Below, in pieces: positions 16,233 through 24,652 of a stretch of DNA of 37,324 bases; position 1 is the stretch's first letter, and every line of letters begins with the position of its first letter. A model generated the notes under the pieces. The model ran no database searches. It was not told the origin of the DNA and worked only from the letters and a program-made list of their open reading frames with translations. Position numbers and translations under genes: made by a program. The stretch is taken from assembly GCA_937888435.1 (NCBI GenBank), contig CALAQS010000356.1:1-37324 (forward strand), given 5' to 3'. This DNA comes from an uncultured Acidobacteriota bacterium (GTDB lineage Bacteria > Acidobacteriota > Thermoanaerobaculia > UBA5066).

Positions 16233-18551
16233 TTACTCCAGCGAAACGCGGGCCACGCCGATCCCGAGCGCGCGCGTGTCGTCTCCCTTGCCGGCGTCTT
16301 TCGGAACCGTCGTCGGCGCGTGGAACCACAGCCGCACGGGCTCCGGGCCCGCGAGGGCGCGCAGGGCGTCGGGCGGCAGCGGGAGGGACGCCTCCGCGAG
16401 GCCCACGCCTACGCGGACGGAACCGGCAGGCACGTCACCAACAGACACGGCGACATCGACGGGCCCCGCCACCGCGCGCGCACGTACGATGAGCCGAGAG
16501 GGAGTGAAGTAGGGCACAGGAGAGAACACGATGGATGCCGTGCCTGTCGTCCAGCGCAGATCGAGCCCCGTGTCCGAGATCTTCTCGCGTCCGAAGAATC
16601 CTTCCGGGTCGAAGCGGCCGTCGTCGGGCGCGCCGATGTCAGCCACGAGGCGAAGCCCCTGCCTCGGCCAGAGCGCTTCCGGCGCATGGGAGTACGTCGC
16701 CTCGCGAATCGTGAAACAACCTTTCGTGGGCCGCTTCGCGCCTTCGAGCGGGGGCAAGTCCTTCGGCCGGTCGCAGGACAGCACGTACTCCGAAGGTCCC
16801 GGCATCGGCCCGAAAATCGCGCGGGGCACTATCGCGAAATCGAACGGACCCGGCGCGATCCGGCGCTCGAGGAGCAGCCGTCCGGAGCCCGACTCCGTCA
16901 CACGCAGGGTCGTCTCGCCGACGTCCCCGGGCCGCTCGCCCGACAGCACGGCGCAGAGCGGGCCCTGATCGGCCGGCACGTACAGGTGTGCGGCGGAACC
17001 TGCCCAGCGAAACGAGGGCTCACCGGGCACCGACTCCTTCGTGCCGAAGCCCGGGCCGAAGAGCGGCGGCGCGGGGTCGCGCACGGCGACGGTGAGAAGC
17101 CGCCCGTTCCCGAGCGTTTCCGCCACGCGTCCGCTCCTCGTGTAGGAGCGCCACAGCGGGTCGACCAGGGTCGGTGCGCCCGCCTCACCCGTGAAGTCCG
17201 CAAGGCGCACGAGCCGCTTGTTCATCTGGCGCGGCGCCTGCACGAGCTCCTCGTCCAGGTAGCCCCACACGACGAGGCGGCCTTCCCAGCGCTCGGTCCT
17301 GAGGAAGGCGTGAAAGTCGGGATCGGCCACGATCGTCTCGCGGCCGGGATGCACCCAGCGCTCGAGGGAGCGCAGCGCGGCGATCGGCGGCGTCTCCTCG
17401 CGCGCGCTCACGCGCACCTGGGGCCACGCCTCGCGAGCCAGGAAGAGGCCGGCGAGGCCGGCCGCGCCGAAAGCGAGGACGCCCCGCCTGAGGAACGCCT
17501 CGAGCCCCGCCCCCACCGCGAGGCCGAGAACGAGCACGAACGGCACGGAGTAGCGGGACATCGCACGGCTGTGGAGAAACCACAGCGAGAAAAAAGTCGG
17601 CACGAGCACGAGGACGAGATCCAGAAAGCCGCGGCGCCTGCGCATGGCGAGCGCGGCGAGGCCCGCGGCCGCGACCGCGAGGACGACGAGCGCGCGCCGC
17701 CACGAGAGAAAGTCCCGCACGAGGAAGGAGTCGAGGAGCGAGCCGACGGTGCCGGTCGCGAACGCGTGCGCGCGAAATCCGGCGCGCTCGGACAGCGACG
17801 CGAAGAGCCCCGGCGCCCCGCCCGCCTGGGCGAACAGCCAGACGAACCAAGCCGCCGTGCCGGCGAGAGCGGACAGGCCGAACGTCCATGCGGCGTCGGC
17901 CCGGTCGTGCCGAACCATGAGACGCGCCATGAAGAGGAGGAGGACCGGGAAGAAGGCGAGGAGGAGATGCGGCCGAACGCCAAAGCCCGCGGCCGCGAGG
18001 AGCCCCGCCGCGAGCCCGAGAAGCCGGGCGCGCCGGGCGGCGATCAGGTCGCGCCAGCGCGTCTGGTTCGGCGAGCGCCTCTCCTCGGCGGTCGCGAGAC
18101 ACGCGAGCGCGCCGAGAAAGAAAGCCGTGGCGGGAGTGTCGGAGAACGCGCGTCCCCCGTTCACCCAGACGACCGGCAACGCGAACGCGAAGACAACGCC
18201 CGCGAGCGCCGCCCACCCGCCCACGACGCGCCGGCCCCAGACGTATAGCGCCGGCACGCTGCAGGCGGCGAGCAGCGTGGACGCGGTCGCGAGCGCGTTG
18301 AACGGCGTGACACAGAACGGCAGCAGGGCCCGGCCGAGGAGGATCCACACGGGAAACCCAGGCGCCTGCGGCGACAGATCGAACAGGTCGAAGCGCGTCA
18401 CGGCGCCCGCGAAGACGGCTTCGTCGATCTCGCCCGGTGAATGTGCGAGCGCGAAGAACCGGGAGGCGGCGACCGCGCCCACGACGAGCGCGGCGAGAGC
18501 GAGCGGCGGTTCGCGGCGCCGGTCGCCTTCCCGGCGGAAGCGCCTCAACAC
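16233..18551 (-). CDS. large GT-C-like membrane protein with C-terminal extracytoplasmic domain
   Basis: A 772-residue protein. The N-terminal half (to about residue 400) has roughly ten hydrophobic segments; the first loop reads SPGEIDEAVFAGAVTRFDLFDLSPQAPGFPVWI, whose acidic pair (IDE) sits where PMT/ArnT-type GT-C transferases place their catalytic acid, and the following PGFP is also typical. From about residue 400 the protein is soluble and beta-rich, with two jelly-roll-like stretches, unusual compared with simple ArnT homologues. It probably transfers a sugar from a polyprenyl donor on the outer face of the cytoplasmic membrane; acceptor unknown. GTG at 18551 follows a TACCCT hexamer by 6 nt. 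It is monocistronic, convergent with the 87-residue protein gene. Confidence 0.7.
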   Translation of the reverse strand: MLRRFRREGDRRREPPLALAALVVGAVAASRFFALAHSPGEIDEAVFAGAVTRFDLFDLSPQAPGFPVWILLGRALLPFCVTPFNALATASTLLAACSVPALYVWGRRVVGGWAALAGVVFAFALPVVWVNGGRAFSDTPATAFFLGALACLATAEERRSPNQTRWRDLIAARRARLLGLAAGLLAAAGFGVRPHLLLAFFPVLLLFMARLMVRHDRADAAWTFGLSALAGTAAWFVWLFAQAGGAPGLFASLSERAGFRAHAFATGTVGSLLDSFLVRDFLSWRRALVVLAVAAAGLAALAMRRRRGFLDLVLVLVPTFFSLWFLHSRAMSRYSVPFVLVLGLAVGAGLEAFLRRGVLAFGAAGLAGLFLAREAWPQVRVSAREETPPIAALRSLERWVHPGRETIVADPDFHAFLRTERWEGRLVVWGYLDEELVQAPRQMNKRLVRLADFTGEAGAPTLVDPLWRSYTRSGRVAETLGNGRLLTVAVRDPAPPLFGPGFGTKESVPGEPSFRWAGSAAHLYVPADQGPLCAVLSGERPGDVGETTLRVTESGSGRLLLERRIAPGPFDFAIVPRAIFGPMPGPSEYVLSCDRPKDLPPLEGAKRPTKGCFTIREATYSHAPEALWPRQGLRLVADIGAPDDGRFDPEGFFGREKISDTGLDLRWTTGTASIVFSPVPYFTPSRLIVRARAVAGPVDVAVSVGDVPAGSVRVGVGLAEASLPLPPDALRALAGPEPVRLWFHAPTTVPKDAGKGDDTRALGIGVARVSLE

Positions 18552-18557
18552 CGTCCG

Positions 18558-18563
18558 AGGGTA
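18558..18563 (-). promoter_or_regulatory. -10 (TACCCT) of a probably leaderless transcript
   Basis: On the minus strand TACCCT lies 6 nt before the GTG at 18551, with no SD between. Weaker match than others in the set. Confidence 0.4.
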
Positions 18564-18696
18564 CTCATTTTCCGCCGATTTGTGGGCGAATTACTGCGAT
18601 CGTGTTCCCGTTTCGTTCCTGCGCGGCTCTCTCGGCAGCGCGAGGGCCTCGAGGGCCGGCCCCGTGTCCCGAGCGTTCTGGCGCCAGCGAGGTCAT

Positions 18697-19047
18697 TCAG
18701 ACGGCCGGTCCGGGTGTCTTGAACGCAAAGGCGAAGAACGCGGCGACGCCGAGAAACACGAAGGCGACGAGATAATTCCACGCGAGTTTCTCCTTCAGAA
18801 ACGTAATCGCGAATGCGACGAAGACGACGAGCGTGACGATCTCTTGAATCATCTTGAGCTGGAATCCCGAGAACTGGCCATAGCCGAGGCGATTTGCCGG
18901 CACCGCCAGGCAGTATTCGAGCAGCGCGATCGCCCATGAGACCGAGATCGCTTTCCAGAGCGGCCAGTCGTGACCGTATTTCAAGTGCCCGTACCAAGCG
19001 AAGGTCATGAAGACATTCGACAAAGCCAGTAGAAGGATGGTGCTCAT
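18697..19047 (-). CDS. DMT-type small membrane protein, DUF486 family
   Basis: A 116-residue inner-membrane protein with four hydrophobic segments. The N-terminus LLLALSNVFMTFAWYGHLK and the central VPANRLGY...FSGFQLKMIQEIVTLVVF are characteristic of the DUF486 family, placed in the drug/metabolite transporter clan; the transported compound is unknown. The ATG overlaps the stop of the decayed MFS gene by the classic ATGA, so both once formed a translationally coupled operon. With the upstream gene broken, its translation may now depend on weak independent initiation; no strong SD is visible. Confidence 0.85.
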   Translation of the reverse strand: MSTILLLALSNVFMTFAWYGHLKYGHDWPLWKAISVSWAIALLEYCLAVPANRLGYGQFSGFQLKMIQEIVTLVVFVAFAITFLKEKLAWNYLVAFVFLGVAAFFAFAFKTPGPAV

Positions 19048-19367
19048 GGGGTTGGCGCTCCTACGGTTGGATTCAGAAATCGTTTCTCGCGTGTCTCCGG
19101 CATGACGAGGTAAAGGATGCCAAATGCGGCCGAGGCGACCGCGGCAAGGAAGAGAAAGCCCGCGTTGAAACCGAAGTGATGCACGATGGAACCGGCGATG
19201 ACCTGGCTGAGCGAGGCGCCGATGCCGACCGCCCTGGACGTCGGCGAGGAAAAAATTCAGCCAGTCCAGACCGCGCAGCGTCCCCCGCGAAGGGATGTTT
19301 TGGTCTCAATGGAGGCGTCAGGCTCGGGCGCTCTCTTCATAGAAGCATTGTGATCGGGAGGACTCAT
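19044..19367 (-). pseudogene. MFS transporter remnant with internal deletion and frameshifts
   Basis: On the minus strand an ATG at 19367 begins a polar N-terminus (MSPPDHNASMKRAPEP...KTSLRGG). One base added to the G5 run at 19282-19286 restores a frame reading TLRGLDWLNFFLADVQGG, a typical first-helix start of MFS transporters. Immediately after, near 19228-19236, a second frame reads VGIGASLSQVIAGSIVHHFG then FNAGFLFLAAVASAAFGILY and LVMPETREKRF, the last two helices of the same kind of protein. The middle (about 300 residues) is missing. The remnant ends in a TGA overlapping the ATG of the DUF486 gene. Family recognition is confident; the deletion is read directly, while a sequencing error at the G run cannot be excluded. 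Confidence 0.8.
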
Positions 19368-19416
19368 GGCGCTTCTAATGCCGTGGGCGGGCGGGTCCGC
19401 ACACGGCGAGGGAGCG

Positions 19417-19632
19417 CTACACCGTGCGGAAGTTCCCGGGCGAGCCGGCGCGATCGATGAGTTCCATCACCGGGCTGCGGACACCCGAGAGCTTGAGAGC
19501 GTGGATGAGGTTCCTGTAGGCGAGCGCCTCCTCGTCGGTGACGCTGGTGTCTCCGGCGGCGAACCGGACGAGCGAGTCCTCGGCGGCGGCTCTGGCAGCG
19601 GCGAGGACTTCCGGAGGAACGGGGGTTGGCAT
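19417..19632 (-). CDS. small conserved-looking hypothetical protein, 71 residues
   Basis: The ATG at 19632 is preceded by AAGGAAAGGA at good spacing, and codons are strongly G/C-ending in the third position like the neighbouring genes. The protein is predicted helical (PPEVLAAARAAAEDSLVRF; DEEALAYRNLIHALKLSG) and soluble, without Cys or membrane segment. I do not recognise a family. It lies upstream of the decayed MFS gene in the same direction with 49 bp between, and divergently from pcnB. Confidence 0.65.
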   Translation of the reverse strand: MPTPVPPEVLAAARAAAEDSLVRFAAGDTSVTDEEALAYRNLIHALKLSGVRSPVMELIDRAGSPGNFRTV

Positions 19633-19736
19633 GGTGTTCCTTTCCTTAGGCCTTCGGGGCCCGGCGCAGCGCGTCCTCGGACGGCCTCGGATACCGCTCC
19701 GACATCTTCGTCGACGTGCGTCCAAGGCGGAAGCCA

Positions 19737-19755
19737 GAGGGATGTTTCATCCCTC
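19737..19755. promoter_or_regulatory. 8-bp perfect inverted repeat, 3-nt loop
   Basis: GAGGGATG (19737-19744) and CATCCCTC (19748-19755) are separated by TTT, in the 244-bp divergent gap between the 71-residue gene and pcnB. It could be a dimeric-regulator operator or a small hairpin; nothing else is recognisable in the gap apart from the pcnB -10. Confidence 0.4.
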
Positions 19756-19839
19756 GTCGTCGCCTGTGAAGCCTGCTGTCCGCATCGCAGTCTCCGAAGC
19801 AGTCCGAGTGTTTCATTTTTCGGGCCGCACCGAAACAGT

Positions 19840-19845
19840 TACAAT
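19840..19845 (+). promoter_or_regulatory. possible -10 (TACAAT) for pcnB
   Basis: TACAAT lies 31 nt before the ATG at 19877; the -35 is poor. An in-frame ATG at 19844 overlaps the hexamer and is therefore unlikely to be the start. Confidence 0.4.
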
Positions 19846-19876
19846 GAAGCTCGATGTCGATTCGACATCCCGCGGG

Positions 19877-21244
19877 ATGAGCATTCCCCGCATCCTGCCT
19901 CGCGCCGAGCATCCGATATCGCGCGGCTATATCGACCCCGACGCCTTGCGCGTCCTGTACCGGCTGCACCGCGCCGGCTTCAAGGCGTATCTCGTCGGAG
20001 GGTCGGTGCGCGACCTCATGACGGGCCGCACGCCGAAGGACTTCGACGTCGGAACCGATGCGCGCCCTCAGGAAATCCGCCGCCTGTTCCGCAACTCGCG
20101 CGTCATCGGGAGGCGCTTCCGGCTCGCGCACATCCTCTTCGAAGGGGGAAAGGTCGTCGAGGTTTCGACGTTCCGCAAGACACCCGACGCCGTGCAGGGC
20201 GAGCAGGGCCAGGAGGGGGACGACGATCTCCTCATCCGCTCGGACAACACGTTCGGGTCCCCGGAGGAGGACGCCCTCCGCCGCGACTTCACGATCAACG
20301 GGCTTTTCTACGACATCGCGACCTACGCTGTCCTCGACTTCGTGGGCGGTGTCGAGGATCTCGAGCGGCGTGTCGTGCGCACGATCGGTGATCCCCTCAT
20401 TCGGTTCCGCGAAGATCCGGTCCGGATGCTCCGCGCCTGCGAATTCGCGGCACGCCTCTCGTTCGAGATGTCCGAGGACGTGCGCGCGGCCATCGCCGAG
20501 CTCAACCGCGAGGTCACGAAGAGCGCCGCGCCACGCGTCACGGAGGAGCTGCTCGACCCGCTGCGGCGGGGATGGGGGCACGATACGTATCGCCTGTGGT
20601 CGGAGGCTGGACTGCTCGACGCGCTCCTGCCCGAGCTCGGCGGCGTCGGGGCCGCGCGCGCGGCCGAGGGAACGGCCGCGGGGCTCCTCTTCGCGCTTCT
20701 GCGCGAGGTCGACGCGAAGCGGTCGCTCGGGACGAGGATCGAGGAGGCCACGCTCCTCTCCGCGATGTTCCTGCCCGTCGTGTTCGACGCCGTGCGGCGC
20801 CACGGGCCTCTCTCGTCCGCGGGCCCCGGCCAGATTCTCCTCATCCTCGAGGACACCGTGAATCCACTCGCGCTCCGCATGGCACTTCCGAACCATCTCA
20901 CGCAGACCGTCAAGCACGTCCTCGAGACGTTCGGACGGCTCACGAGCACGCGCCCGGCGGATCCGGGCGCGCGGCGCCTCGCCGGCAGGCCGTACCTGAA
21001 AGCCGCCGTCGCGCTTCTCTCGCTTTATGCACGCGCTTCCGGCCGCTACCGCGAAGCCGCCGCGGCCTGGGAAGAGGCCGTGGAGCAAGGCCTCGGCTCG
21101 CAGGCCCTCGCCGCGCCGTTTCCGGTAGCGCCCGCCCCGCCAGGCGCGATCTCTCATCCCGCGCCGGGGGGCCTTGCGCCCGCCCGCAAGCGCCGCCGCG
21201 GAGGCCGCCGCCGCCGGCCACAGGTCTCGGCCGCGCCCGCCTGA
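19877..21244 (+). CDS. pcnB: poly(A) polymerase I
   Basis: A class II nucleotidyltransferase, 455 residues, adding 3' poly(A) tails that promote RNA decay. The head domain has GGSVRD (41-46) and the metal-binding DFD (Asp55, Asp57) in TPKDFDVGTDA, then RRLFRNSRVIGRRFRLAHILF, the signature that separates bacterial poly(A) polymerases from CCA-adding enzymes; RRDFTINGLFYD follows. The N-terminus (LPRAEHPISRGYIDPDALRVLYRLHRAGF) matches the E. coli PcnB layout. The C-terminus is a basic tail (RKRRRGGRRRR), as expected for RNA binding. The ATG at 19877 gives the canonical N-terminus. Its end is only 3 bp from the end of the convergent metallopeptidase gene. Confidence 0.92.
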   Translation: MSIPRILPRAEHPISRGYIDPDALRVLYRLHRAGFKAYLVGGSVRDLMTGRTPKDFDVGTDARPQEIRRLFRNSRVIGRRFRLAHILFEGGKVVEVSTFRKTPDAVQGEQGQEGDDDLLIRSDNTFGSPEEDALRRDFTINGLFYDIATYAVLDFVGGVEDLERRVVRTIGDPLIRFREDPVRMLRACEFAARLSFEMSEDVRAAIAELNREVTKSAAPRVTEELLDPLRRGWGHDTYRLWSEAGLLDALLPELGGVGAARAAEGTAAGLLFALLREVDAKRSLGTRIEEATLLSAMFLPVVFDAVRRHGPLSSAGPGQILLILEDTVNPLALRMALPNHLTQTVKHVLETFGRLTSTRPADPGARRLAGRPYLKAAVALLSLYARASGRYREAAAAWEEAVEQGLGSQALAAPFPVAPAPPGAISHPAPGGLAPARKRRRGGRRRRPQVSAAPA

Positions 21245-21247
21245 CGC

Positions 21248-22045
21248 TCAGCGCGCGCGGAGCTTCAGCCAGTCCGCAAGGTCGGACTCGAGCCGCGGGT
21301 AGTCGGCACGCAGCGTCTCGCGCATGGCGTCCTCGACGAGAGAGCCGTCGCCCAGGAGGTCGAGGAAGTGCGCGACCGCGCCGAAGCCGCGTGTGTCCCT
21401 CAACATCTCGGCCGCGGCGAGCGAGATCGCGTATCCGCCCCGCGCCTGCGGCGCGGAAAAACCGGTGAAGCCCCCTTCGAGGCCTTGCAGCGCGAACGTG
21501 CCGCGCGCGGCATAAGAACCTGCGAGGGCGGACGCGAACGGCGCGGACGTCTTTCCCTCCTCGACTTGCGCGAGCCCTTCCTGCAACCAGGTCGGGGCGC
21601 GCCCTTTCGCGCGGAAATGGACGAAGCTGTGCGTCATCTCGTGCTTGAGAACGGAGAGAAGCTCCGGCGTGACGCCCGTGATGCCGCGCGCCGGCACGCG
21701 CACCCTCCCGTCGAAGAGGCCGTCGGCCCAGGCGGGAGCCTGCGTCGAAGCCTGAAAGTCGCGCTCGGCGTAGACCACGACCACGACTTTCTCGACTGGA
21801 CCCGAGCCGAAATCCTGAACGAGGTCGGCATAAGACTGCTCGAGCGCCGAGAGGAGCAGGCGCTCGAGCCCCGGCTCCACGCGCTTCCCGTCGTAGACGA
21901 GGAGGATGCTCGAGCTCGCGCGCTCGGCGTAACGCTCCTCTACGCCCGAGGCGCTGCGGCGGCTCGACTCGTCCTGGGCGCGTGCAAAGAACGCCGAAAG
22001 GACGACGAGAAGAAAAAGAGAGATTCTTCGAATGAATCGGGGCAC
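21248..22045 (-). CDS. secreted gluzincin-type metallopeptidase
   Basis: A 265-residue exported protein. Residues 1-23 form a signal peptide (basic RRI, hydrophobic SLFLLVVLSAFF, cleavage around ARA-Q). The zinc site HEMTH is at 135-139, with the third-ligand candidate Glu156 in WLQEGLAQ, spacing typical of the peptidase MA-like (gluzincin) group often annotated as DUF/peptidase_MA_2. Between are a beta-rich domain (KVVVVVYAERDF) and a C-terminal helical part. It probably acts in the periplasm; the substrate is unknown. GTG at 22045 is preceded at 6 nt by TATGAT without SD, so the transcript is probably leaderless. Confidence 0.85.
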   Translation of the reverse strand: MPRFIRRISLFLLVVLSAFFARAQDESSRRSASGVEERYAERASSSILLVYDGKRVEPGLERLLLSALEQSYADLVQDFGSGPVEKVVVVVYAERDFQASTQAPAWADGLFDGRVRVPARGITGVTPELLSVLKHEMTHSFVHFRAKGRAPTWLQEGLAQVEEGKTSAPFASALAGSYAARGTFALQGLEGGFTGFSAPQARGGYAISLAAAEMLRDTRGFGAVAHFLDLLGDGSLVEDAMRETLRADYPRLESDLADWLKLRAR

Positions 22046-22051
22046 GAAGCC

Positions 22052-22057
22052 ATCATA
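22052..22057 (-). promoter_or_regulatory. -10 (TATGAT) of a probably leaderless transcript
   Basis: On the minus strand TATGAT is followed by GGCTTC and the GTG at 22045. Five of six bases match the TATAAT consensus, the clearest example of this arrangement in the window. Confidence 0.6.
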
Positions 22058-22143
22058 GGCGTCCTACCAAAGGTGCCCGGTTGCTGAGGGCTCAGCGACA
22101 GGGACACTCGTCGTCGAGCCGGAGTAGGGCAGTGTTGCTGGCT

Positions 22144-22806
22144 CTAGCGGCGGCCCACCGGGCGCTCGATGAGCTTGTCGTTCACGGGCGCGTTCATCGA
22201 CCTCTTCAGGAACCGCATGCCGCCTTCCGGGGACTTCCACGTCTGCCGGCCCTTTTCGTCGAATCCGCGGTCCCACTGGGTGAAGCCATCCTGCGCGAGG
22301 ATCAGGATTGACGTCATCGTCGTCGCGGTCTTCACGGTCGACGGGCAGTCCGCTCCCGGCGTCTCGCCTTCCCAGAGGTCGCCCGATTTCTTGAAAAGCA
22401 TCGCGCAGCCGGGCCTCTCACGCATGTCGCTCGCTCCGTAGAGCGCGAGAGCGGAAGGGTCGCGCCACTTGCCGCGCACGAGGACGGGGTCCTTCGGATC
22501 GAACGTGCGCATGCGGACCCCGTCCCCCTCCTCTTCGAGGCGGTAGAAGCGCTGCTGGGACGGCTCGTCGAGCTTCGGTGCGGCGGCCTGCTCGCGATAG
22601 AGGACGAGGGTGCCGTTCGCGATCCGGCTCTTCGGCACGGCCACGATGACGACCCGGAGGGCCTCCGGCGCTCCGTCGATACCAGGGTCCTTCAGCTCGA
22701 ACGTTCCCGTGAGCCAGGCAGCGACCTCCGCGGCGCGGCCCCCGTCGGCGACGAGGGGCCGCGCGAGGAGCAGACAAACGGCGGCAACCGCTCGGCGCGT
22801 ACTCAC
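22144..22806 (-). CDS. CpcT/CpeT-like (DUF1001) exported protein
   Basis: A 220-residue protein with an N-terminal signal-like segment ([22 protein letters not shown]). The mature part follows the CpcT/CpeT fold: VAAWLTGTFELKD at the start, VLYREQAA...PSQQRFYRLEEEGDGVRMRTFDPKDP in the middle, RPGCAMLFKKSGDLWEGETPGADCPS, and a C-terminal FTQWDRGFDEKGRQTWKSPEGG. In cyanobacteria this family attaches bilins to phycobiliproteins; homologues are widespread in non-phototrophs, where their role is unknown, and bilin lyase function should not be assumed. The GTG at 22806 overlaps the typA stop (GTGA), so it is translated with typA. Two Cys (CAML, CPS) could form a disulfide. Confidence 0.8.
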   Translation of the reverse strand: MSTRRAVAAVCLLLARPLVADGGRAAEVAAWLTGTFELKDPGIDGAPEALRVVIVAVPKSRIANGTLVLYREQAAAPKLDEPSQQRFYRLEEEGDGVRMRTFDPKDPVLVRGKWRDPSALALYGASDMRERPGCAMLFKKSGDLWEGETPGADCPSTVKTATTMTSILILAQDGFTQWDRGFDEKGRQTWKSPEGGMRFLKRSMNAPVNDKLIERPVGRR

Positions 22807-24641
22807 GCCTCTTCCTCTTCCGCGACCGCAGTCTTTTTCTCGGAGACGCGCCGCAGGGAATGGTCGAGGATGCGCTTGCGCAGCCTCACGGACTTCGGCG
22901 TCACCTCGACGAGCTCGTCGTCCTCGATCCACCCGATGGCGAGCTCGAGAGGCATCGGGCGCGGCGGCGTGAGGCGGATGGCGAAGTCCGAGTTGGACGA
23001 CCGCATGTTCGTGAGGTGCTTCTTGACGCAGGGGTTCACGACGAGGTCGTTCTCCCGCGCGCTCTCTCCGCAGATCATCCCGCCGTAGACCTCGACTCCG
23101 GGCGGCAGGAACAGCGTCGAACGCTCTTCGAGCCGCTCGAGCGAATGCGCCGTCGTCTCCCCCGCTTCCTTGCACACCATCGCGCCGCGGCCGCGGCCCG
23201 TCACCTCGCCCCGGAACGGCTCGTAGCCGAGGAAGACGTGGTACAGGAGGCCCTCGCCCTTCGTGTCCGTCAGGAACTCGTTGCGGTACCCGAAGAGGCC
23301 GCGGGTCGGGATCTTGAACTCGATCTTCACGCGTCCCGAGCCGTGGTTGGTCATGTTCGTCATCTCGGCCTTGCGCTGGCCGAGCTTCTCGATGACGGTG
23401 CCCATCGCGACTTCCGGAACGTCGATGACGAGCTCCTCGATCGGCTCGCAGGTCTGCCCGTCGATCTCCTTGAGGATGACCTGGGGGCGGGAGAGCGCGA
23501 ACTCGAAGCCCTCGCGGCGCATCATCTCGACCGTGATCGCGAGGTGCAGCTCGCCGCGCCCCGACACGCGGAAAGCGTCGGGGCTATCGGTCGCCTCCAC
23601 GCGCATCGCGACGTTCGTGCGCAGCTCTTTCTGGAGGCGCTCTCCGAGATTGCGGCTCGTGACGTACTTGCCCTCGCGGCCGGCGAACGGCGAGTCGTTC
23701 ACGCGGAACGTCATGGAGACCGTCGGTTCGTCGACGGCGATGGGCGCGAGGGCGACGGGATTCTCCAAGTCGGCCAGCGTCTCGCCGATCGTGACCTCCT
23801 CGATGCCGGAGATGACGACGAGGTCGCCGGCGCGCGCCTCCTCGACCTCGACGCGCTTCAGCCCTTCGAACGCCATGAGCTTCGCGATCTTCGCCTTCGC
23901 CATGGTGCCGTCGAGCTTGCAGACCGAGACCTGCTGTCCCGGCACGACGGTCCCGTTCACGATGCGGCCGACGAGGAGCCGGCCGAGGTAGTTGTCGTAG
24001 TCCAGCGAGGCCACGAGAATCTGCAGCGGGGCGGCGGGGTCACCGCCGGGCTCCGGCACCTCCACGAGAATCGCGTCGAGGAGCGGCCGCACGTCCGTCT
24101 CCGTGTGGTCCACCTCGCGGCGCGCGAAGCCGTGCTTGGCGGACGTGTAAACGATCGGGAAGTCGAGCTGCGCGTCCGTGGCGCCGAGATCGACCATGAG
24201 GTCGAACACCTCGTCGATGACCTGATGCGGCCGCGCGTCCGGCCGGTCGACCTTGTTCACGACGACGATGGGCTTCAGTCCCAGCTCGAACGCCTTGCGC
24301 AGGACGAAGCGCGTCTGGGGCATCGTGCCCTCGGCCGCGTCCACGACGAGAAGCACCGCGTCCACCATCTTGAGGACGCGCTCGACCTCGCCCCCGAAGT
24401 CGCTGTGGCCTGGCGTGTCGACGATGTTGATCTTCGTCCCGTGGTAGTGGATGGACGTGTTCTTCGCGAGGATCGTGATGCCGCGCTCTCTCTCGAGGTC
24501 GTTGCTGTCCATGATCCGCTCGGTGCCGGACATCGCCTCGTTCGCGCGGAACGTGCCGGACTGCTTCAGGAGGCAGTCCACGAGCGTGGTCTTGCCATGG
24601 TCGACGTGCGCGATGATCGCGATGTTGCGGAGACCGGACAT
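22803..24641 (-). CDS. typA: ribosome-associated GTPase TypA/BipA
   Basis: A 612-residue translational GTPase related to EF-G and LepA, binding the ribosome and aiding 50S assembly, mainly under stress or cold. G1 is AHVDHGKTT (residues 11-19), G2 lies in RERGITI, G3 is [15 protein letters not shown]4 NKVDRPDA, G5 YTSAKHG. The family-specific C-terminal part is visible: [39 protein letters not shown], and the terminal [33 protein letters not shown]. Length is normal. It starts 11 bp after the preceding exported-protein gene and its stop overlaps the next start, so it is the middle gene of a three-gene operon. Identification secure. Confidence 0.97.
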   Translation of the reverse strand: MSGLRNIAIIAHVDHGKTTLVDCLLKQSGTFRANEAMSGTERIMDSNDLERERGITILAKNTSIHYHGTKINIVDTPGHSDFGGEVERVLKMVDAVLLVVDAAEGTMPQTRFVLRKAFELGLKPIVVVNKVDRPDARPHQVIDEVFDLMVDLGATDAQLDFPIVYTSAKHGFARREVDHTETDVRPLLDAILVEVPEPGGDPAAPLQILVASLDYDNYLGRLLVGRIVNGTVVPGQQVSVCKLDGTMAKAKIAKLMAFEGLKRVEVEEARAGDLVVISGIEEVTIGETLADLENPVALAPIAVDEPTVSMTFRVNDSPFAGREGKYVTSRNLGERLQKELRTNVAMRVEATDSPDAFRVSGRGELHLAITVEMMRREGFEFALSRPQVILKEIDGQTCEPIEELVIDVPEVAMGTVIEKLGQRKAEMTNMTNHGSGRVKIEFKIPTRGLFGYRNEFLTDTKGEGLLYHVFLGYEPFRGEVTGRGRGAMVCKEAGETTAHSLERLEERSTLFLPPGVEVYGGMICGESARENDLVVNPCVKKHLTNMRSSNSDFAIRLTPPRPMPLELAIGWIEDDELVEVTPKSVRLRKRILDHSLRRVSEKKTAVAEEEEA

Positions 24642-24652
24642 GGAGCCTGAGA

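Noticed and set aside
19366-19700. plus-strand gene beginning ATG at 19366 with a good SD-like GGGAGGAC
   Set aside because: It runs antisense to the 71-residue gene and its translation is low-complexity; the minus-strand reading has better codon use and its own SD.
22083-22096. 14-bp palindrome GCTGAG-GG-CTCAGC between the CpcT-like and peptidase genes
   Set aside because: Its 2-nt loop makes it a poor hairpin terminator, and it is too short and isolated to call an operator.
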